Numbered from the stretch's first letter, positions 28,782 through 39,224 are shown. The stretch is 64,000 nt of DNA from Chitinispirillum alkaliphilum (GCA_001045525.1 LDWW01000001.1:248001-312000), one strand, 5' to 3'. The notes: a model not told the origin generated them from the sequence alone. Numbers and translations: made by a program.

Positions 28782-29870
28782 TTGGCTATACGGGTGATGG
28801 TTGTTGATGATACGGTTATCTACAGAAAAATAGCTTCCGAAGCACTTGGCGATTTCTCCGATGTTGAGGTTGTGTGTACTGCGCCAACGGGGGATATAGC
28901 ACTGAGGAAAATGTCTGCCAACAAAATTGATCTGGTGCTCTGTGATATAAACATGCCCGGTATGGATGGAGTTAAAACACTTGAGGCTGTCAGAAAACTT
29001 TACCCTTCGACACTTTTTGTTATGATGAGCGGAATAAATACCAGACATGCTGATGTTACGATTGAGGCTCTTCAGAAAGGTGCCCTGGATTTTATTAAGA
29101 AGCCCCAAGGCTCTTCGATGGATCAGAGCCGAAGCGAACTCAGAAACGATCTGGCTTCAGTACTAAGAATCGTTCGGATGCGCATGGGTTTAAATAAACC
29201 TCAACCGGGAGAAAAAAAGACAACCTTTGCTGTCGCCCCACCCGTATTATCGAAAACATCTCTTTCGGGTACTGCGGCTCCGATCCCTTCAAAGTTCTCT
29301 ATTCTCGCAATTGGGGTTTCAACCGGGGGACCGGAAGCTTTAAATAAGCTGATACCAAGTCTTCCGTCTTCTTTCCCGGTCCCTGTTGTTATAGTGCAGC
29401 ATATGCCTGTTGGCTTTACAAAATCGCTTGCAGAAAGTCTCAACAAGAAATCTAAGCTTACTGTTGTTGAGGCGCAAAACGGGGATGTCGTATTGCCTGG
29501 AAAAGTATATGTAGCTCCCGGTGGAATACATATGACGGTTCGATCAAGAGATAATGCAACAATCATCGGACTGGATGATGGTCCTGCAGAAAACAGCTGT
29601 AAACCTGCTGTAGATGTGCTGTTTAGGTCTGTTGCATCTGTTTTTGAAAGTAAAGGTGTTTTGTCAGTCATACTTACCGGTATGGGATCGGACGGAGTAA
29701 AAGGGGTAAAGGCTCTCAAAAAGAAGGGGTGTTACAGTATCACTCAGTCCGCATCCAGTTGTGTTGTGTATGGAATGCCCAAAGCAGTCGATGATGAGGG
29801 GTTATCTGATAAGTCAGTAGATTTGGATACTATTCCTATTGAAATTTGTAGAGTTTTGAGGATATCTTGA
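28782..29870 (+). CDS. cheB: Chemotaxis protein-glutamate methylesterase CheB
   Basis: A 362-residue response regulator with a receiver domain (1-125; D55 in LVLCDINMPGMDG is the phosphoacceptor), a proline/serine linker and a C-terminal methylesterase. The catalytic triad is visible: Ser in GVSTGGPEAL, His in VQHMPVGFT and Asp in GMGSDGVKG. It removes methyl groups from receptor glutamates during adaptation and may deamidate glutamines, which matters because I see no cheD in this cluster. Start is TTG 28782, with AAGGAG 6 nt upstream. Confidence 0.95.
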   Translation: MAIRVMVVDDTVIYRKIASEALGDFSDVEVVCTAPTGDIALRKMSANKIDLVLCDINMPGMDGVKTLEAVRKLYPSTLFVMMSGINTRHADVTIEALQKGALDFIKKPQGSSMDQSRSELRNDLASVLRIVRMRMGLNKPQPGEKKTTFAVAPPVLSKTSLSGTAAPIPSKFSILAIGVSTGGPEALNKLIPSLPSSFPVPVVIVQHMPVGFTKSLAESLNKKSKLTVVEAQNGDVVLPGKVYVAPGGIHMTVRSRDNATIIGLDDGPAENSCKPAVDVLFRSVASVFESKGVLSVILTGMGSDGVKGVKALKKKGCYSITQSASSCVVYGMPKAVDDEGLSDKSVDLDTIPIEICRVLRIS

Positions 29871-30018
29871 ACCAGTTGAAACAGAGATGCTGCGCTGAAA
29901 TGGAGATGAATACTTGATATGACACCTATGCTGATTTTGTGCATGACACTCAACAGTATATGCCTTAACTATGCAGGATGCAGAGAGAACGATCCTCAAA
30001 ATTGGACTATAGTGAATT

Positions 30019-30867
30019 ATGCCAGAGCACACTAAGATAGACATTGCGGAATTCAGACTGATGCGCGATTATATTGAGAAATACTGCGGGATTAGTATAA
30101 AAGAAGAGAAGGTTTACCTTCTTGAAACACGCCTTGGCTCGCTTATGACCGAAAGCGGGTGCAGCAATTTTCGGCAGTTTCACCGCAAAGCAGTAGATGG
30201 TTCTGATGGTAAACTGAGGGAGAAAATTATCGATGCAATGACAACAAACGAGACCTTGTGGTTTCGGGATTCATCACCTTTTGTCATTCTTGATGATGTA
30301 CTTCTCAAAGAGTTTCATGAACAGGTCAGGAGTGGGAAAAAATCAAAAATCAGGATATGGAGCGCAGCCTGTTCGACCGGCCAGGAGCCTTACTCTATAG
30401 CCATGACTATACATGATTACATAAAAGCTCACTCAGGGATCTCATCTGACAAATTTGAAATTGTTGCAACAGATATCTCTCCAACAGTGCTCTTTACAGC
30501 CATGGCCGGTAGGTATGATGGATTCGCGATATCCAGAGGACTTCCCGGTGCTATGCTTGATCGCTATTTCACACAATCAGGAAATGTATGGATAATAAAA
30601 GATCAAATCAAAAGGATGGTTCAGTTCAAAAAACTTAATCTTCAGGATAATTTCTCAACGATAGGGAAACCTGATCTTATTTTCTGCAGAAATGTACTTA
30701 TCTATTTTTCTGAGGAATTTAAAAAAAACATTCTCAGGAGAATGGCATCATTGCTGCGTCCGGGGGGATATCTGTTTCTGGGTGCATCGGAGTCGATCAA
30801 TAACTACTCTGCAGAATATGAAATGCATCGTCATAGCCGTGGCCTTTATTACAGGGTCAGAGAATAG
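30019..30867 (+). CDS. cheR: Chemotaxis receptor methyltransferase CheR
   Basis: A 282-residue SAM-dependent O-methyltransferase that methylates receptor glutamates. The N-terminal helical domain contains TTNETLWFRD (about 74-83); the SAM-binding core has IRIWSAACSTGQEPYS and IVATDIS; FCRNVLIYF is the typical catalytic-domain motif. ATG 30019 has no strong ribosome-binding site. The receptors in this window lack the C-terminal pentapeptide used for CheR tethering, so methylation must proceed without that tether. It is separated by 148 bp from cheB. Confidence 0.95.
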   Translation: MPEHTKIDIAEFRLMRDYIEKYCGISIKEEKVYLLETRLGSLMTESGCSNFRQFHRKAVDGSDGKLREKIIDAMTTNETLWFRDSSPFVILDDVLLKEFHEQVRSGKKSKIRIWSAACSTGQEPYSIAMTIHDYIKAHSGISSDKFEIVATDISPTVLFTAMAGRYDGFAISRGLPGAMLDRYFTQSGNVWIIKDQIKRMVQFKKLNLQDNFSTIGKPDLIFCRNVLIYFSEEFKKNILRRMASLLRPGGYLFLGASESINNYSAEYEMHRHSRGLYYRVRE

Positions 30868-30884
30868 TTAACTGAGTAAGGGGG

Positions 30885-30942
30885 GGATAAGAAAGTTACG
30901 CGCGCGCCGGATGACCCGGAAAACACCGGAGGGGGCGTAAAA
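30885..30942. other. GC-rich, partly palindromic block between cheR and cheX
   Basis: A run of seven G (30885-30891 region) is followed by ACGCGCGCGCCGG and, 16 nt later, CCGGAGGGGGCGT, which are imperfect complements. The block is far richer in GC than its flanks. It could be an RNA hairpin affecting readthrough into cheX-cheY or simply a repeat scar. No U tract follows, and no known riboswitch class was recognised. Confidence 0.3.
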
Positions 30943-31039
30943 ACCAGAAAATGGAAGAGAAACACGAGTTAGGGAATCAAGAGTTCTGGAATAGCTTCAA
31001 GAAGTTTTTATATTACATATATCAGGAGTGGGATTTACA

Positions 31040-31507
31040 ATGGATGTATCTTATGTTAACCCTTTTATAACTGCAACAGTCGAAACATTTAAGACGATGC
31101 TCAATTGTGAATTAAAAATGCAAAAACCAGTTTTGAAAATGGACGCCAAACATCAGTTTGATGTTTCGGGGGTCATTGCACTTACAGGACAAGCACAGGG
31201 AATTATTGCGTTGAGTTTCCCAAAAGTTTTGGCTCTGAAGTATGTTTCCATTATGCTTGGAACTGAGATAAAAATTGTGGGAGCGGATTTAACCGACGCT
31301 ATCGGAGAAATCGCCAATATCGTAGCCGGGTATGCCAAGCAGTATCTTACAGAGTACAAACTTACAATCAGTTTGCCGAATGTGGTCATCGGGAAAGACC
31401 ATCGGATAGCTGTTCCCAAAGGTGTCCCAACCATGGTTGTCCCCTTCAACAGCACGCATGGTGAGTTTGCTATGGAAGTTGCCCTGAAAACTGCTAAGAA
31501 AGGATAA
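31040..31507 (+). CDS. cheX: CheY-P phosphatase, CheX/CheC family
   Basis: A 155-residue protein of the CheC/FliY/CheX phosphatase family, expected to dephosphorylate CheY-P and end the flagellar signal in organisms without CheZ. ATG 31040 is used; a GTG 12 nt earlier overlaps the AGGAG ribosome-binding site. The single ExxN active-site helix is visible as DAIGEIANIVAGYAKQ (about 88-103); CheX proteins have one such motif whereas CheC has two. The length fits CheX. It ends 2 bp before cheY, so the phosphatase and its substrate are translated together. Confidence 0.9.
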   Translation: MDVSYVNPFITATVETFKTMLNCELKMQKPVLKMDAKHQFDVSGVIALTGQAQGIIALSFPKVLALKYVSIMLGTEIKIVGADLTDAIGEIANIVAGYAKQYLTEYKLTISLPNVVIGKDHRIAVPKGVPTMVVPFNSTHGEFAMEVALKTAKKG

Positions 31508-31509
31508 AT

Positions 31510-31866
31510 ATGAAAATATTATTGGTCGATGATTCTGTCACAATGAGAAGAATTCAGAAAACACAATTGACATCGCTAAACCTTACAGATATACTGGAAG
31601 CTGGCGACGGGGAACAGGCATTTAAGATGTTGGAGCAAAATATGCCTGTAGATCTGATACTTCTCGATTGGAACATGCCGGTCATGGATGGTCTGACTTT
31701 CCTGAAAAAGGCTCGATCCGATTCAAAATATAAAGATGTCAAAATATTCATGTGTACTTCAGAATCTGAAAAATCAAGGGTGGTGGAAGCAATCGGTGCC
31801 GGAGCAAATAATTATATTGTAAAGCCTTTTACTCCTGAGGCATTGAAAACTAAACTTGGTTTGTGA
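31510..31866 (+). CDS. cheY: Chemotaxis response regulator CheY
   Basis: A 118-residue single-domain receiver that binds the flagellar switch when phosphorylated by CheA. Visible are the acidic pair (VDDS, 6-9), phosphoacceptor D53 in LLDWNMPVMDG, the Thr/Ser switch in MCTSES and the conserved Lys in IVKPFTPE. It has no output domain. Start ATG lies 2 bp after the cheX stop. It closes the chemotaxis operon; the next gene is on the opposite strand. Confidence 0.95.
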   Translation: MKILLVDDSVTMRRIQKTQLTSLNLTDILEAGDGEQAFKMLEQNMPVDLILLDWNMPVMDGLTFLKKARSDSKYKDVKIFMCTSESEKSRVVEAIGAGANNYIVKPFTPEALKTKLGL

Positions 31867-31926
31867 TAATTGGGAAAACGGTATCGTAATCCATTACCTG
31901 TATGTGGTTTGTGTGCAGCGAATAAC

Positions 31927-31955
31927 GTGTATTGGGAAGATAGCGCTCAATACAC
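31927..31955. terminator. Weak hairpin between convergent cheY and lipoprotein genes
   Basis: GTGTATTG (31927-31934) pairs exactly with CAATACAC (31948-31955) in the 88 bp between the two convergent genes; the second arm reaches the stop codon of the lipoprotein gene. There is no clear U tract, so termination is only a possibility. Confidence 0.35.
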
Positions 31956-32842
31956 TATTCTCCCAATTTTCCTGAATTCTCGGTTTGCTCTTCATCGCTC
32001 CATCGGGCGTAAAGAGTAACATTTCCTTTCACCTGATCGTTTTCAAAATTCCACGATTGTCGAAAGAGGGTATCTGTATACCATCCCAGAAACAAAAGGC
32101 CATCACGAACCGGATCATCTGGTTTTTCTATATATTCCCCATCGATAACACTGGAACTATCGATGGGAGCATGATTATCCATAAATGTAACGGTGTGTAC
32201 AACGAGTGGTGGGAGGAAAATTGACTCGATCTCTTCAACCGTGCTTGACGTTGTTTGTACTGACATTTCTATCGTACTGTGCTCTGTTGAGGCTGGGAGC
32301 ACTCTTATCACATACTCTGCTTCAGGCAGATCAGTGAATGTGAAAATCCCGCTTGTCTGGTCTGCCTGAACGATCCGTTCCAGTCCATAAATCTGAACAA
32401 AAACGGTTTTGTTTTCAATGTCATCTATTTCTATCTGGCCATGGAGAAATGCCGGTGGCTTGAGGGTGTCGGGCGGTAGCTGAATTTCTTCAAGGCTGCT
32501 GTTCATAGCACAGGTAAAGAGAACAGAATAGAACTTGGAATCCCGTATTTCGATGTAATAGTTACCCTGGGAGACTGAGTCTATCCAAAATTCTCCGCGT
32601 CTGTTGGTCTGGGCATCGGGAACCGGTTCGAGACCGATATCTCCAGGATTTCTAAGATAATGTTGGTTTCTTAGGAAGACAGATGCATTTGCAGCCGGAG
32701 TTCCGTTTTCGTAGTAGACGCTGGCACTGATCCTGCCATTGCTTGTTTCTGATGTTGCTCCGGCAATATTCATGTTGCAGCCGAAAAATGCTGTGAAAGT
32801 GCAGAGAAGCAAAGAAAAAAAGAGTGGTTTATATCTTTTCAT
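31955..32842 (-). CDS. Lipoprotein with carboxypeptidase-regulatory-like and InlB-B-repeat-like domains
   Basis: A 295-residue surface lipoprotein of unknown role. The signal peptide ends in a lipobox (FFGC, Cys22). A beta-sandwich of the carboxypeptidase-regulatory type follows (ISASVYYENGTPAANASVFL; TNRRGEFWIDSV), then a second sandwich-like stretch. Near the C-terminus lies a Listeria-Bacteroides-type repeat ending LFLGWYTDTLFRQSW and GNVTLYARW. Such repeats occur on extracellular adhesins. The start overlaps the end of the TIGR02147 regulator gene by 14 bp, so the two are translationally linked. Regulator/lipoprotein pairs of this sort are a familiar feature of Fibrobacter genomes, from memory. 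Confidence 0.75.
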   Translation of the reverse strand: MKRYKPLFFSLLLCTFTAFFGCNMNIAGATSETSNGRISASVYYENGTPAANASVFLRNQHYLRNPGDIGLEPVPDAQTNRRGEFWIDSVSQGNYYIEIRDSKFYSVLFTCAMNSSLEEIQLPPDTLKPPAFLHGQIEIDDIENKTVFVQIYGLERIVQADQTSGIFTFTDLPEAEYVIRVLPASTEHSTIEMSVQTTSSTVEEIESIFLPPLVVHTVTFMDNHAPIDSSSVIDGEYIEKPDDPVRDGLLFLGWYTDTLFRQSWNFENDQVKGNVTLYARWSDEEQTENSGKLGE

Positions 32843-33677
32843 GGCTTCTTTTTTCCTTGAGATATGTAAGGGGAATCAGCTGGATGTTGAGCTGATAAAC
32901 TCTGTCGGGGTCAGAGCTTTCATTTACAAGTTTTATCATGGATTCCCGGAAGTCTTTTATCCTCAGCTGAATTTCCTCAAAGTTATCCTTATTAATATTC
33001 ATTGTAATAGTAGAGATATCTCGCGTATGGCGCGGGTGACGATCAAGTGAATCTCCGGAAAGTGCTATGGTCTCTTTCTGAAAAGTGTGGATTGCAACAG
33101 AGCGCCACCTTTCACCCGTTGAGATCGCTTTACTCGTGAGGCTGTATCTGCCGCTTGATATATCTTTTTTAATGAGGCCAAGTCTGTAGAGCAGCATTAT
33201 GGACTCTTTGGCTTCTTTGGCACTGATTGGGGGGCTAAGCTGTTTACCCAGGTTTTCATAATCATCATAAAACTCATAGTACTCAAGCAGGGATCTGATC
33301 GCAGTGTAATACCACTTCTGATAAAATGTGTATTGATCCTCTGTTAGCACATCGGCAGAAACATTTATAAACGATAGGATCTTCTCGAAGTATAGCTTAC
33401 TTTCCCTATCGGTTCTGGCTTTATTGAAGTGAACCAGGTTTTCGAAATACTCCTTCTCTTTTGGATCCAGATCCATGAAGGATGAAAAAATTTCTATATG
33501 TTTGTTTGAGATATGCCTTACTTTGAGGAACACCTTTACCAGATAGCTTGGGTCGATTTTTACTTTGGTTGCGAACAGGCGCACTGAGAAGTAGGAGTTT
33601 TCTTCTTTGCGCTTCTCGTAAAAATCTTTGAGAAAATCCCGGTATTCAAAATACTCGTACACAGAAATTTGAGTCAT
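32829..33677 (-). CDS. TIGR02147-family regulator
   Basis: A 282-residue cytoplasmic protein of the family named TIGR02147, greatly expanded in Fibrobacter. The N-terminal YEYFEYRDFLKDFYEKRK and FSVRLFATKVKIDPSYLVKV suggest a helix-turn-helix-like DNA-binding region; the middle (LDPKEKEYFENLVHFNKA) and the C-terminal region are family-typical. ATG 33677 is chosen because AGGA lies 7 nt upstream and the family's length is then normal; the frame runs 33 codons further upstream. Function is unproven, but the genetic link to a lipoprotein suggests local control of a surface protein. Confidence 0.8.
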   Translation of the reverse strand: MTQISVYEYFEYRDFLKDFYEKRKEENSYFSVRLFATKVKIDPSYLVKVFLKVRHISNKHIEIFSSFMDLDPKEKEYFENLVHFNKARTDRESKLYFEKILSFINVSADVLTEDQYTFYQKWYYTAIRSLLEYYEFYDDYENLGKQLSPPISAKEAKESIMLLYRLGLIKKDISSGRYSLTSKAISTGERWRSVAIHTFQKETIALSGDSLDRHPRHTRDISTITMNINKDNFEEIQLRIKDFRESMIKLVNESSDPDRVYQLNIQLIPLTYLKEKRSHEKI

Positions 33678-35329
<1,652 letters not shown>

Positions 35330-35359
35330 GCTGTTTTTCTGTTTGTGATTTGATTTTAG

Positions 35360-35399
35360 GGTCCTTTATAATTCAGGAGAATGTAAAGGGCCTTTTTTT
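35360..35399 (+). terminator. Rho-independent terminator or attenuator after gap
   Basis: GGTCCTTTATA (35360-35370) pairs with TGTAAAGGGCC (35382-35392), including G-T pairs, followed by seven T. It lies between gap and pgk, so it probably sets gap transcription above that of the downstream genes. Confidence 0.75.
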
Positions 35400-35429
35400 A
35401 AACCATTGCTCTGAGAGGATGAGGTTTGT

Positions 35430-36698
35430 ATGGCTATAGAGAAAAAGACTGTAAAAGATGTTGAGCTTAAAGGCAAACGGGTAATAATGCGTGTTGATTT
35501 CAACGTGCCTATGGATAAGGGTGTGATTCAGGATGATACAAGGGTTCAGGCCGCTTTGCCTACAATTAAATATGTCCTTGAACAGGGCCCCAGAAGTCTG
35601 GTTCTGATGTCACATCTTGGTGATCCTAAAAAAGACATGAAAAAGGCGAAGGAAAGTGCGCAGAAAGAGGGTAAATCTTTTGATGAAAACGAATATCTTG
35701 CTGCCAAGCATAAGATGGCTCCGGTTGCAGCGCATCTTTCTAAACTGCTCTCCAAAAATGTAGCCGTAACTCCTGACTGTATGAGTGATGAGACTAAAGC
35801 GATGGTTGAGGGGCTCGAAGAGGGTGGTGTTCTTATGCTTGAAAATACCCGCTTTCATGGGGAAGAAAAATCAAAGGATGAAGCAGAGAGGGAAAAACTT
35901 GCTTCAGCTCTGGCCCGCTACGGTGATGTGTACGTAAATGATGCATTTGGAACTGCACACCGTGCACATGCTTCAACAGAAACCATCGCACGGCATTTGC
36001 CTGCTGTTGCAGGATTCCTTATGGAGAAAGAGCTCGTTTTTCTGCAGGACAAGATTGTAGCAGCTCCGGAAAAACCATTCATTGCCATAATTGGCGGAGC
36101 AAAAATCTCTTCAAAAATAGGTGTGCTTGAAAGCCTTCTCTCAAAAGTCGATAAAATGATTATCGGTGGAGGAATGGCCTACACATTCCTGAGGGCAAAA
36201 GGTCTCAATATCGGAGACTCTCTCGTAGAAGAGGATATGCTGGATACTGCCCGTTCAGTGCTTCAGAAAGCATTTGAAAAACGCGTCTTTATCTACCTGC
36301 CTATCGATCATATTGTAACAAAAGAATATAGCCCTGAAGCAGAATCCAAGCATGTTGCACGTGGAAATATCGAAGACGGCTGGATGGGTATGGATATCGG
36401 ACCTTTGACAATCGATCTGTTCAAATCCACCATCAAGGGAAGCAAAACTGTATTTTGGAACGGGCCTATGGGTGTTTTCGAATTTCCAAATTTTGCCAAA
36501 GGCACCGAGGCTATCGCCACTTCAATCGCCGACTTAAGTGATGCTGTTACAGTTATCGGTGGTGGTGATTCTGTTTCTGCAGTGAAAAAGGCCGGTTTGG
36601 CTGATAAAATGTCTCATATTTCAACTGGCGGTGGCGCTTCGCTGGAGCTTGTAGAGGGCAAGGAACTACCGGGGGTGAAGGCGTTAAACAATAAATAA
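35430..36698 (+). CDS. pgk: Phosphoglycerate kinase
   Basis: A 422-residue two-domain kinase moving phosphate between 1,3-bisphosphoglycerate and ADP. VDFNVPMDKG, GGAKISSKIGVLESLL and the C-terminal GGGDSVSAVKKAGL and HISTGGGASLELVEG motifs are intact. It is longer than the usual 390-400 residues because of a Lys/Glu-rich insertion after the substrate-binding loop. That loop reads SHLGDPKKD instead of the common SHLGRPxG, so the usual Arg contact is an Asp. This may be a lineage variant. GAGG precedes the ATG. Confidence 0.96.
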   Translation: MAIEKKTVKDVELKGKRVIMRVDFNVPMDKGVIQDDTRVQAALPTIKYVLEQGPRSLVLMSHLGDPKKDMKKAKESAQKEGKSFDENEYLAAKHKMAPVAAHLSKLLSKNVAVTPDCMSDETKAMVEGLEEGGVLMLENTRFHGEEKSKDEAEREKLASALARYGDVYVNDAFGTAHRAHASTETIARHLPAVAGFLMEKELVFLQDKIVAAPEKPFIAIIGGAKISSKIGVLESLLSKVDKMIIGGGMAYTFLRAKGLNIGDSLVEEDMLDTARSVLQKAFEKRVFIYLPIDHIVTKEYSPEAESKHVARGNIEDGWMGMDIGPLTIDLFKSTIKGSKTVFWNGPMGVFEFPNFAKGTEAIATSIADLSDAVTVIGGGDSVSAVKKAGLADKMSHISTGGGASLELVEGKELPGVKALNNK

Positions 36699-36795
36699 TC
36701 TTTTTTTTACGGTTAAACTAACAAATTGTTTGACCTTGTGTTGTGTAGTATGTATTTTATGGCTCCTGTTTTATTGAATTCTGAGAGGATTAAAA

Positions 36796-37551
36796 ATGGA
36801 AAGAAAGAATTTCATTGCAGGTAACTGGAAAATGAACACCACCCTTGATGAAGCTCGTAAGCTTGCTCAGGAAGTGGTTGAAGCTGTCGGGCAGAATGCA
36901 GATGTTGATGTTGCGGTTTGCCCACCATATACCAATCTCCTTGCTGTAGGAGAGGTGATTAAAGGTTCCAATGTAAAACTTGGTGCTCAGGATGTTCACT
37001 GGGAGGCCAAAGGAGCCTATACCGGAAAAGTAAGCTGTGACATGCTTAAGAGTATCGGGGTAACCTATGTAATCATTGGTCACTCAGAGCAGCGTACATA
37101 TTTCGGTGAAACAGATGAAACTGTAAACAAAAAAGTAAAAGCGGCTCTCTCTGCAGGGCTTCTCCCCATAATTTGTGTTGGAGAAACTCTGGAACAGAGA
37201 AAAAGCGGCGAGATGAATAATGTTATTGAGCGTCAGGTTGAGGGAGCATTTGAAGGCGTTTCCGCTGAGGATGCTGTTAAGTGCACTATCGCTTATGAAC
37301 CAGTGTGGGCTATAGGCACCGGTGAAACTGCAACCCCTGAACAGGCAAATGAAGCACATGTATTTATAAGAAAAATACTGTCACGAATTTTTGGTGAAGA
37401 AAACAGTAACACAATTCGTATACAGTACGGCGGCAGTATGAAGCCGGATAATGCTAAGGCACTGCTTGCACAGAGTGATGTTGATGGCGGTTTGATTGGC
37501 GGAGCCGCTCTCAAAGCTTCTGACTTTGCAGGAATCGTGCAACCTAAATAA
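36796..37551 (+). CDS. tpiA: Triosephosphate isomerase
   Basis: A 251-residue TIM-barrel enzyme interconverting dihydroxyacetone phosphate and glyceraldehyde-3-phosphate. Visible are GNWKMNTT (catalytic Lys), IIGHSEQRTYFGE (catalytic His), AYEPVWAIGTG (catalytic Glu) and the phosphate-binding IQYGGSMKPDNA. Length is standard. GAGAGGA precedes the ATG, and secG begins 20 bp after the stop. Confidence 0.97.
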   Translation: MERKNFIAGNWKMNTTLDEARKLAQEVVEAVGQNADVDVAVCPPYTNLLAVGEVIKGSNVKLGAQDVHWEAKGAYTGKVSCDMLKSIGVTYVIIGHSEQRTYFGETDETVNKKVKAALSAGLLPIICVGETLEQRKSGEMNNVIERQVEGAFEGVSAEDAVKCTIAYEPVWAIGTGETATPEQANEAHVFIRKILSRIFGEENSNTIRIQYGGSMKPDNAKALLAQSDVDGGLIGGAALKASDFAGIVQPK

Positions 37552-37571
37552 TTTTTTAGTATGGTGGTAGT

Positions 37572-37979
37572 ATGTTATTTTTTGGAATTCTCTTGTTTGT
37601 TTTTATCTTAGTGTGTTTTTTGCTTTGTGTAATCGTTTTGATACAGTCTGATAAGGGTGGCGGACTATCTGGTGCGATTGGTGGTTTCGGCGGAGCTGCA
37701 AACTATCTTGGCACACAGGATACAGCTAATATCCTTACCAGAGGGACAGCAATTTTTGCAGCGGCCTTTTTGGTGCTTTGCGTAATTATGTCCTTTGTGG
37801 TTTCGAATACAGGTGTTTCAGCCGAGAGATCGCTTCTTCAGGAAAGGGCTGAACAGCATCAGCAGTTTACACCATCTTCTGCGCTTGAGGGAAGAGAACT
37901 TCCTATTCCTGAAAATGAGGCCGAAGAAGATGCTGCTCCGTTGCTTCCTGTGGAACCTGCTCAGAGCGATGAGGAATAG
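37572..37979 (+). CDS. secG: Protein-export channel subunit SecG
   Basis: A 135-residue inner-membrane protein with two helices (about 3-24 and 53-75) joined by the conserved loop IQSDKGGGLSGAIGGFGG and TQDTANILTR. It assists SecYE/SecA in protein translocation. The acidic, proline-rich C-terminal tail is longer than in E. coli. GGTGG lies before the ATG. The tpiA-secG-tRNA-Leu order is conserved in many Gram-negatives. Confidence 0.93.
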   Translation: MLFFGILLFVFILVCFLLCVIVLIQSDKGGGLSGAIGGFGGAANYLGTQDTANILTRGTAIFAAAFLVLCVIMSFVVSNTGVSAERSLLQERAEQHQQFTPSSALEGRELPIPENEAEEDAAPLLPVEPAQSDEE

Positions 37980-37994
37980 AACAAATGAGATTTC

Positions 37995-38078
37995 GCGGTC
38001 GTGGTGGAATTGGTAGACACGCTACTTTGAGGGGGTAGTGGGTGTAAACCTGTGCCGGTTCGAGTCCGGCCGACCGCA
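37995..38078 (+). tRNA. tRNA-Leu (anticodon GAG)
   Basis: Acceptor arms GCGGTCG and CGACCGC, the D-loop AATTGGTAGAC, anticodon stem CTACT/GGTAG with loop TTGAGGG (anticodon GAG, reading CUC and CUU), a long type-II variable arm, and the T-arm GCCGGTTCGAGTCCGGC. Discriminator base A. The 3' CCA is not encoded. It lies 15 bp downstream of secG and is followed by a terminator. Confidence 0.95.
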
Positions 38079-38085
38079 ATAATTC

Positions 38086-38124
38086 AGCCCGGAGAACTAA
38101 TACTGTTCTTCGGGCCTTTTTTTT
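38086..38124 (+). terminator. Rho-independent terminator after tRNA-Leu
   Basis: GCCCGGAGAAC (38087-38097) pairs with GTTCTTCGGGC (38105-38115) and is followed by CTTTTTTTT. Confidence 0.9.
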
Positions 38125-38144
38125 ATCTGACTTCAGGTTTTGTC

Positions 38145-39224
38145 ATGGATACTCCTAAAACTCCGCTGAAAAATTTGACCTTTGGCGAACTGGAAAATAT
38201 TCTTCTCGCTGAAGGGGAAAAAAAATTTCGCACCACTCAGGTTTTCAAATGGCTCTATCAGAAGAGAGTCGATCAGTTTGATCAGATGACCGATATGTCA
38301 AAGCTTCTAAGAGAGAAACTTGAGAAGAAGTTCTCTCTGTCCAAGCTCTATCCCAAATACATTCTTGAGTCTAAATTCGGTGATGCGGTCAAGTTCGGTT
38401 TTCAACTCAACGACTCCCCGTATATAATAGAGAGTGTTCTTCTCTCTGATGATAAACGAAGAACCGCCTGTATATCAAGCCAGGTTGGTTGTGCTCTGGG
38501 GTGTTCATTTTGCGAAACAGGGAAATTAGGTTTTATCCGGAATCTCACTCAGGGAGAGATTGTTGGGCAGATAATCGGGATTAACGATTACCTCCTCTCA
38601 AAATCAGACCGAATGGTTACCAACGTAGTTTTTATGGGTATGGGGGAGGCGCTGAGTAATTTTTCCAATTTCACACGTTCTCTTTCAGTTCTTATGGGTG
38701 CAGAGGCATTTAATATCGGGGGACGCAGGATAACGGTTTCCACTGCAGGAGTGGTACCCTCAATAGAGCGTCTTATAAAGGAGGGGCTCAATATTGGGTT
38801 GGCTATTTCTCTCAATGCCTGGAACAATGAAATCAGAAGTCAATTTATGCCAATTAACAGAAGATTCCCAATTGAGCAGCTTGTTTCAGTTTCCAAACGA
38901 TATTTTCAAAAAACCGGCCGGCGCGTTACGTTTGAATACATACTGATACGTGATTTAACTGATACAATCCAGGCTGCAAGCAAGCTGGAGAAAATGCTTG
39001 GGGGTTTTCCCTGCAAAATCAATCTTATACCCCTTAATAATACCGGTCTTGAAAATTTTGAGCCCACTGCAGATCAAAAGACAATACGTTTTTCCGAAGA
39101 ACTTCACCGCAGAGGGCTGGCTGCTACTATCAGAAAAAGCCGTGGCAGAGATATTATGGGAGCTTGCGGGCAGCTTACCGCTTTCAACAATTCAGATCTT
39201 CAACAAAAAAAAGAGACGAAATAA
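38145..39224 (+). CDS. rlmN: 23S rRNA (adenine-2503-C2)/tRNA methyltransferase RlmN
   Basis: A 359-residue radical-SAM enzyme that methylates A2503 of 23S rRNA (and A37 of some tRNAs). The cluster motif CALGCSFCETG (C-x3-C-x2-C) is present, and the C-terminal GACGQL carries the second catalytic Cys. ATG 38145 is chosen because it starts the family's N-terminal domain; the open frame extends upstream through the tRNA and terminator, which cannot be coding. Ribosome-binding site is weak (AGG). Confidence 0.94.
   Translation: MDTPKTPLKNLTFGELENILLAEGEKKFRTTQVFKWLYQKRVDQFDQMTDMSKLLREKLEKKFSLSKLYPKYILESKFGDAVKFGFQLNDSPYIIESVLLSDDKRRTACISSQVGCALGCSFCETGKLGFIRNLTQGEIVGQIIGINDYLLSKSDRMVTNVVFMGMGEALSNFSNFTRSLSVLMGAEAFNIGGRRITVSTAGVVPSIERLIKEGLNIGLAISLNAWNNEIRSQFMPINRRFPIEQLVSVSKRYFQKTGRRVTFEYILIRDLTDTIQAASKLEKMLGGFPCKINLIPLNNTGLENFEPTADQKTIRFSEELHRRGLAATIRKSRGRDIMGACGQLTAFNNSDLQQKKETK

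Noticed and set aside
30885-30942. Possible riboswitch upstream of cheX
   Set aside because: No match to cyclic di-GMP or other riboswitch cores that I know; only an imperfect GC-rich hairpin.
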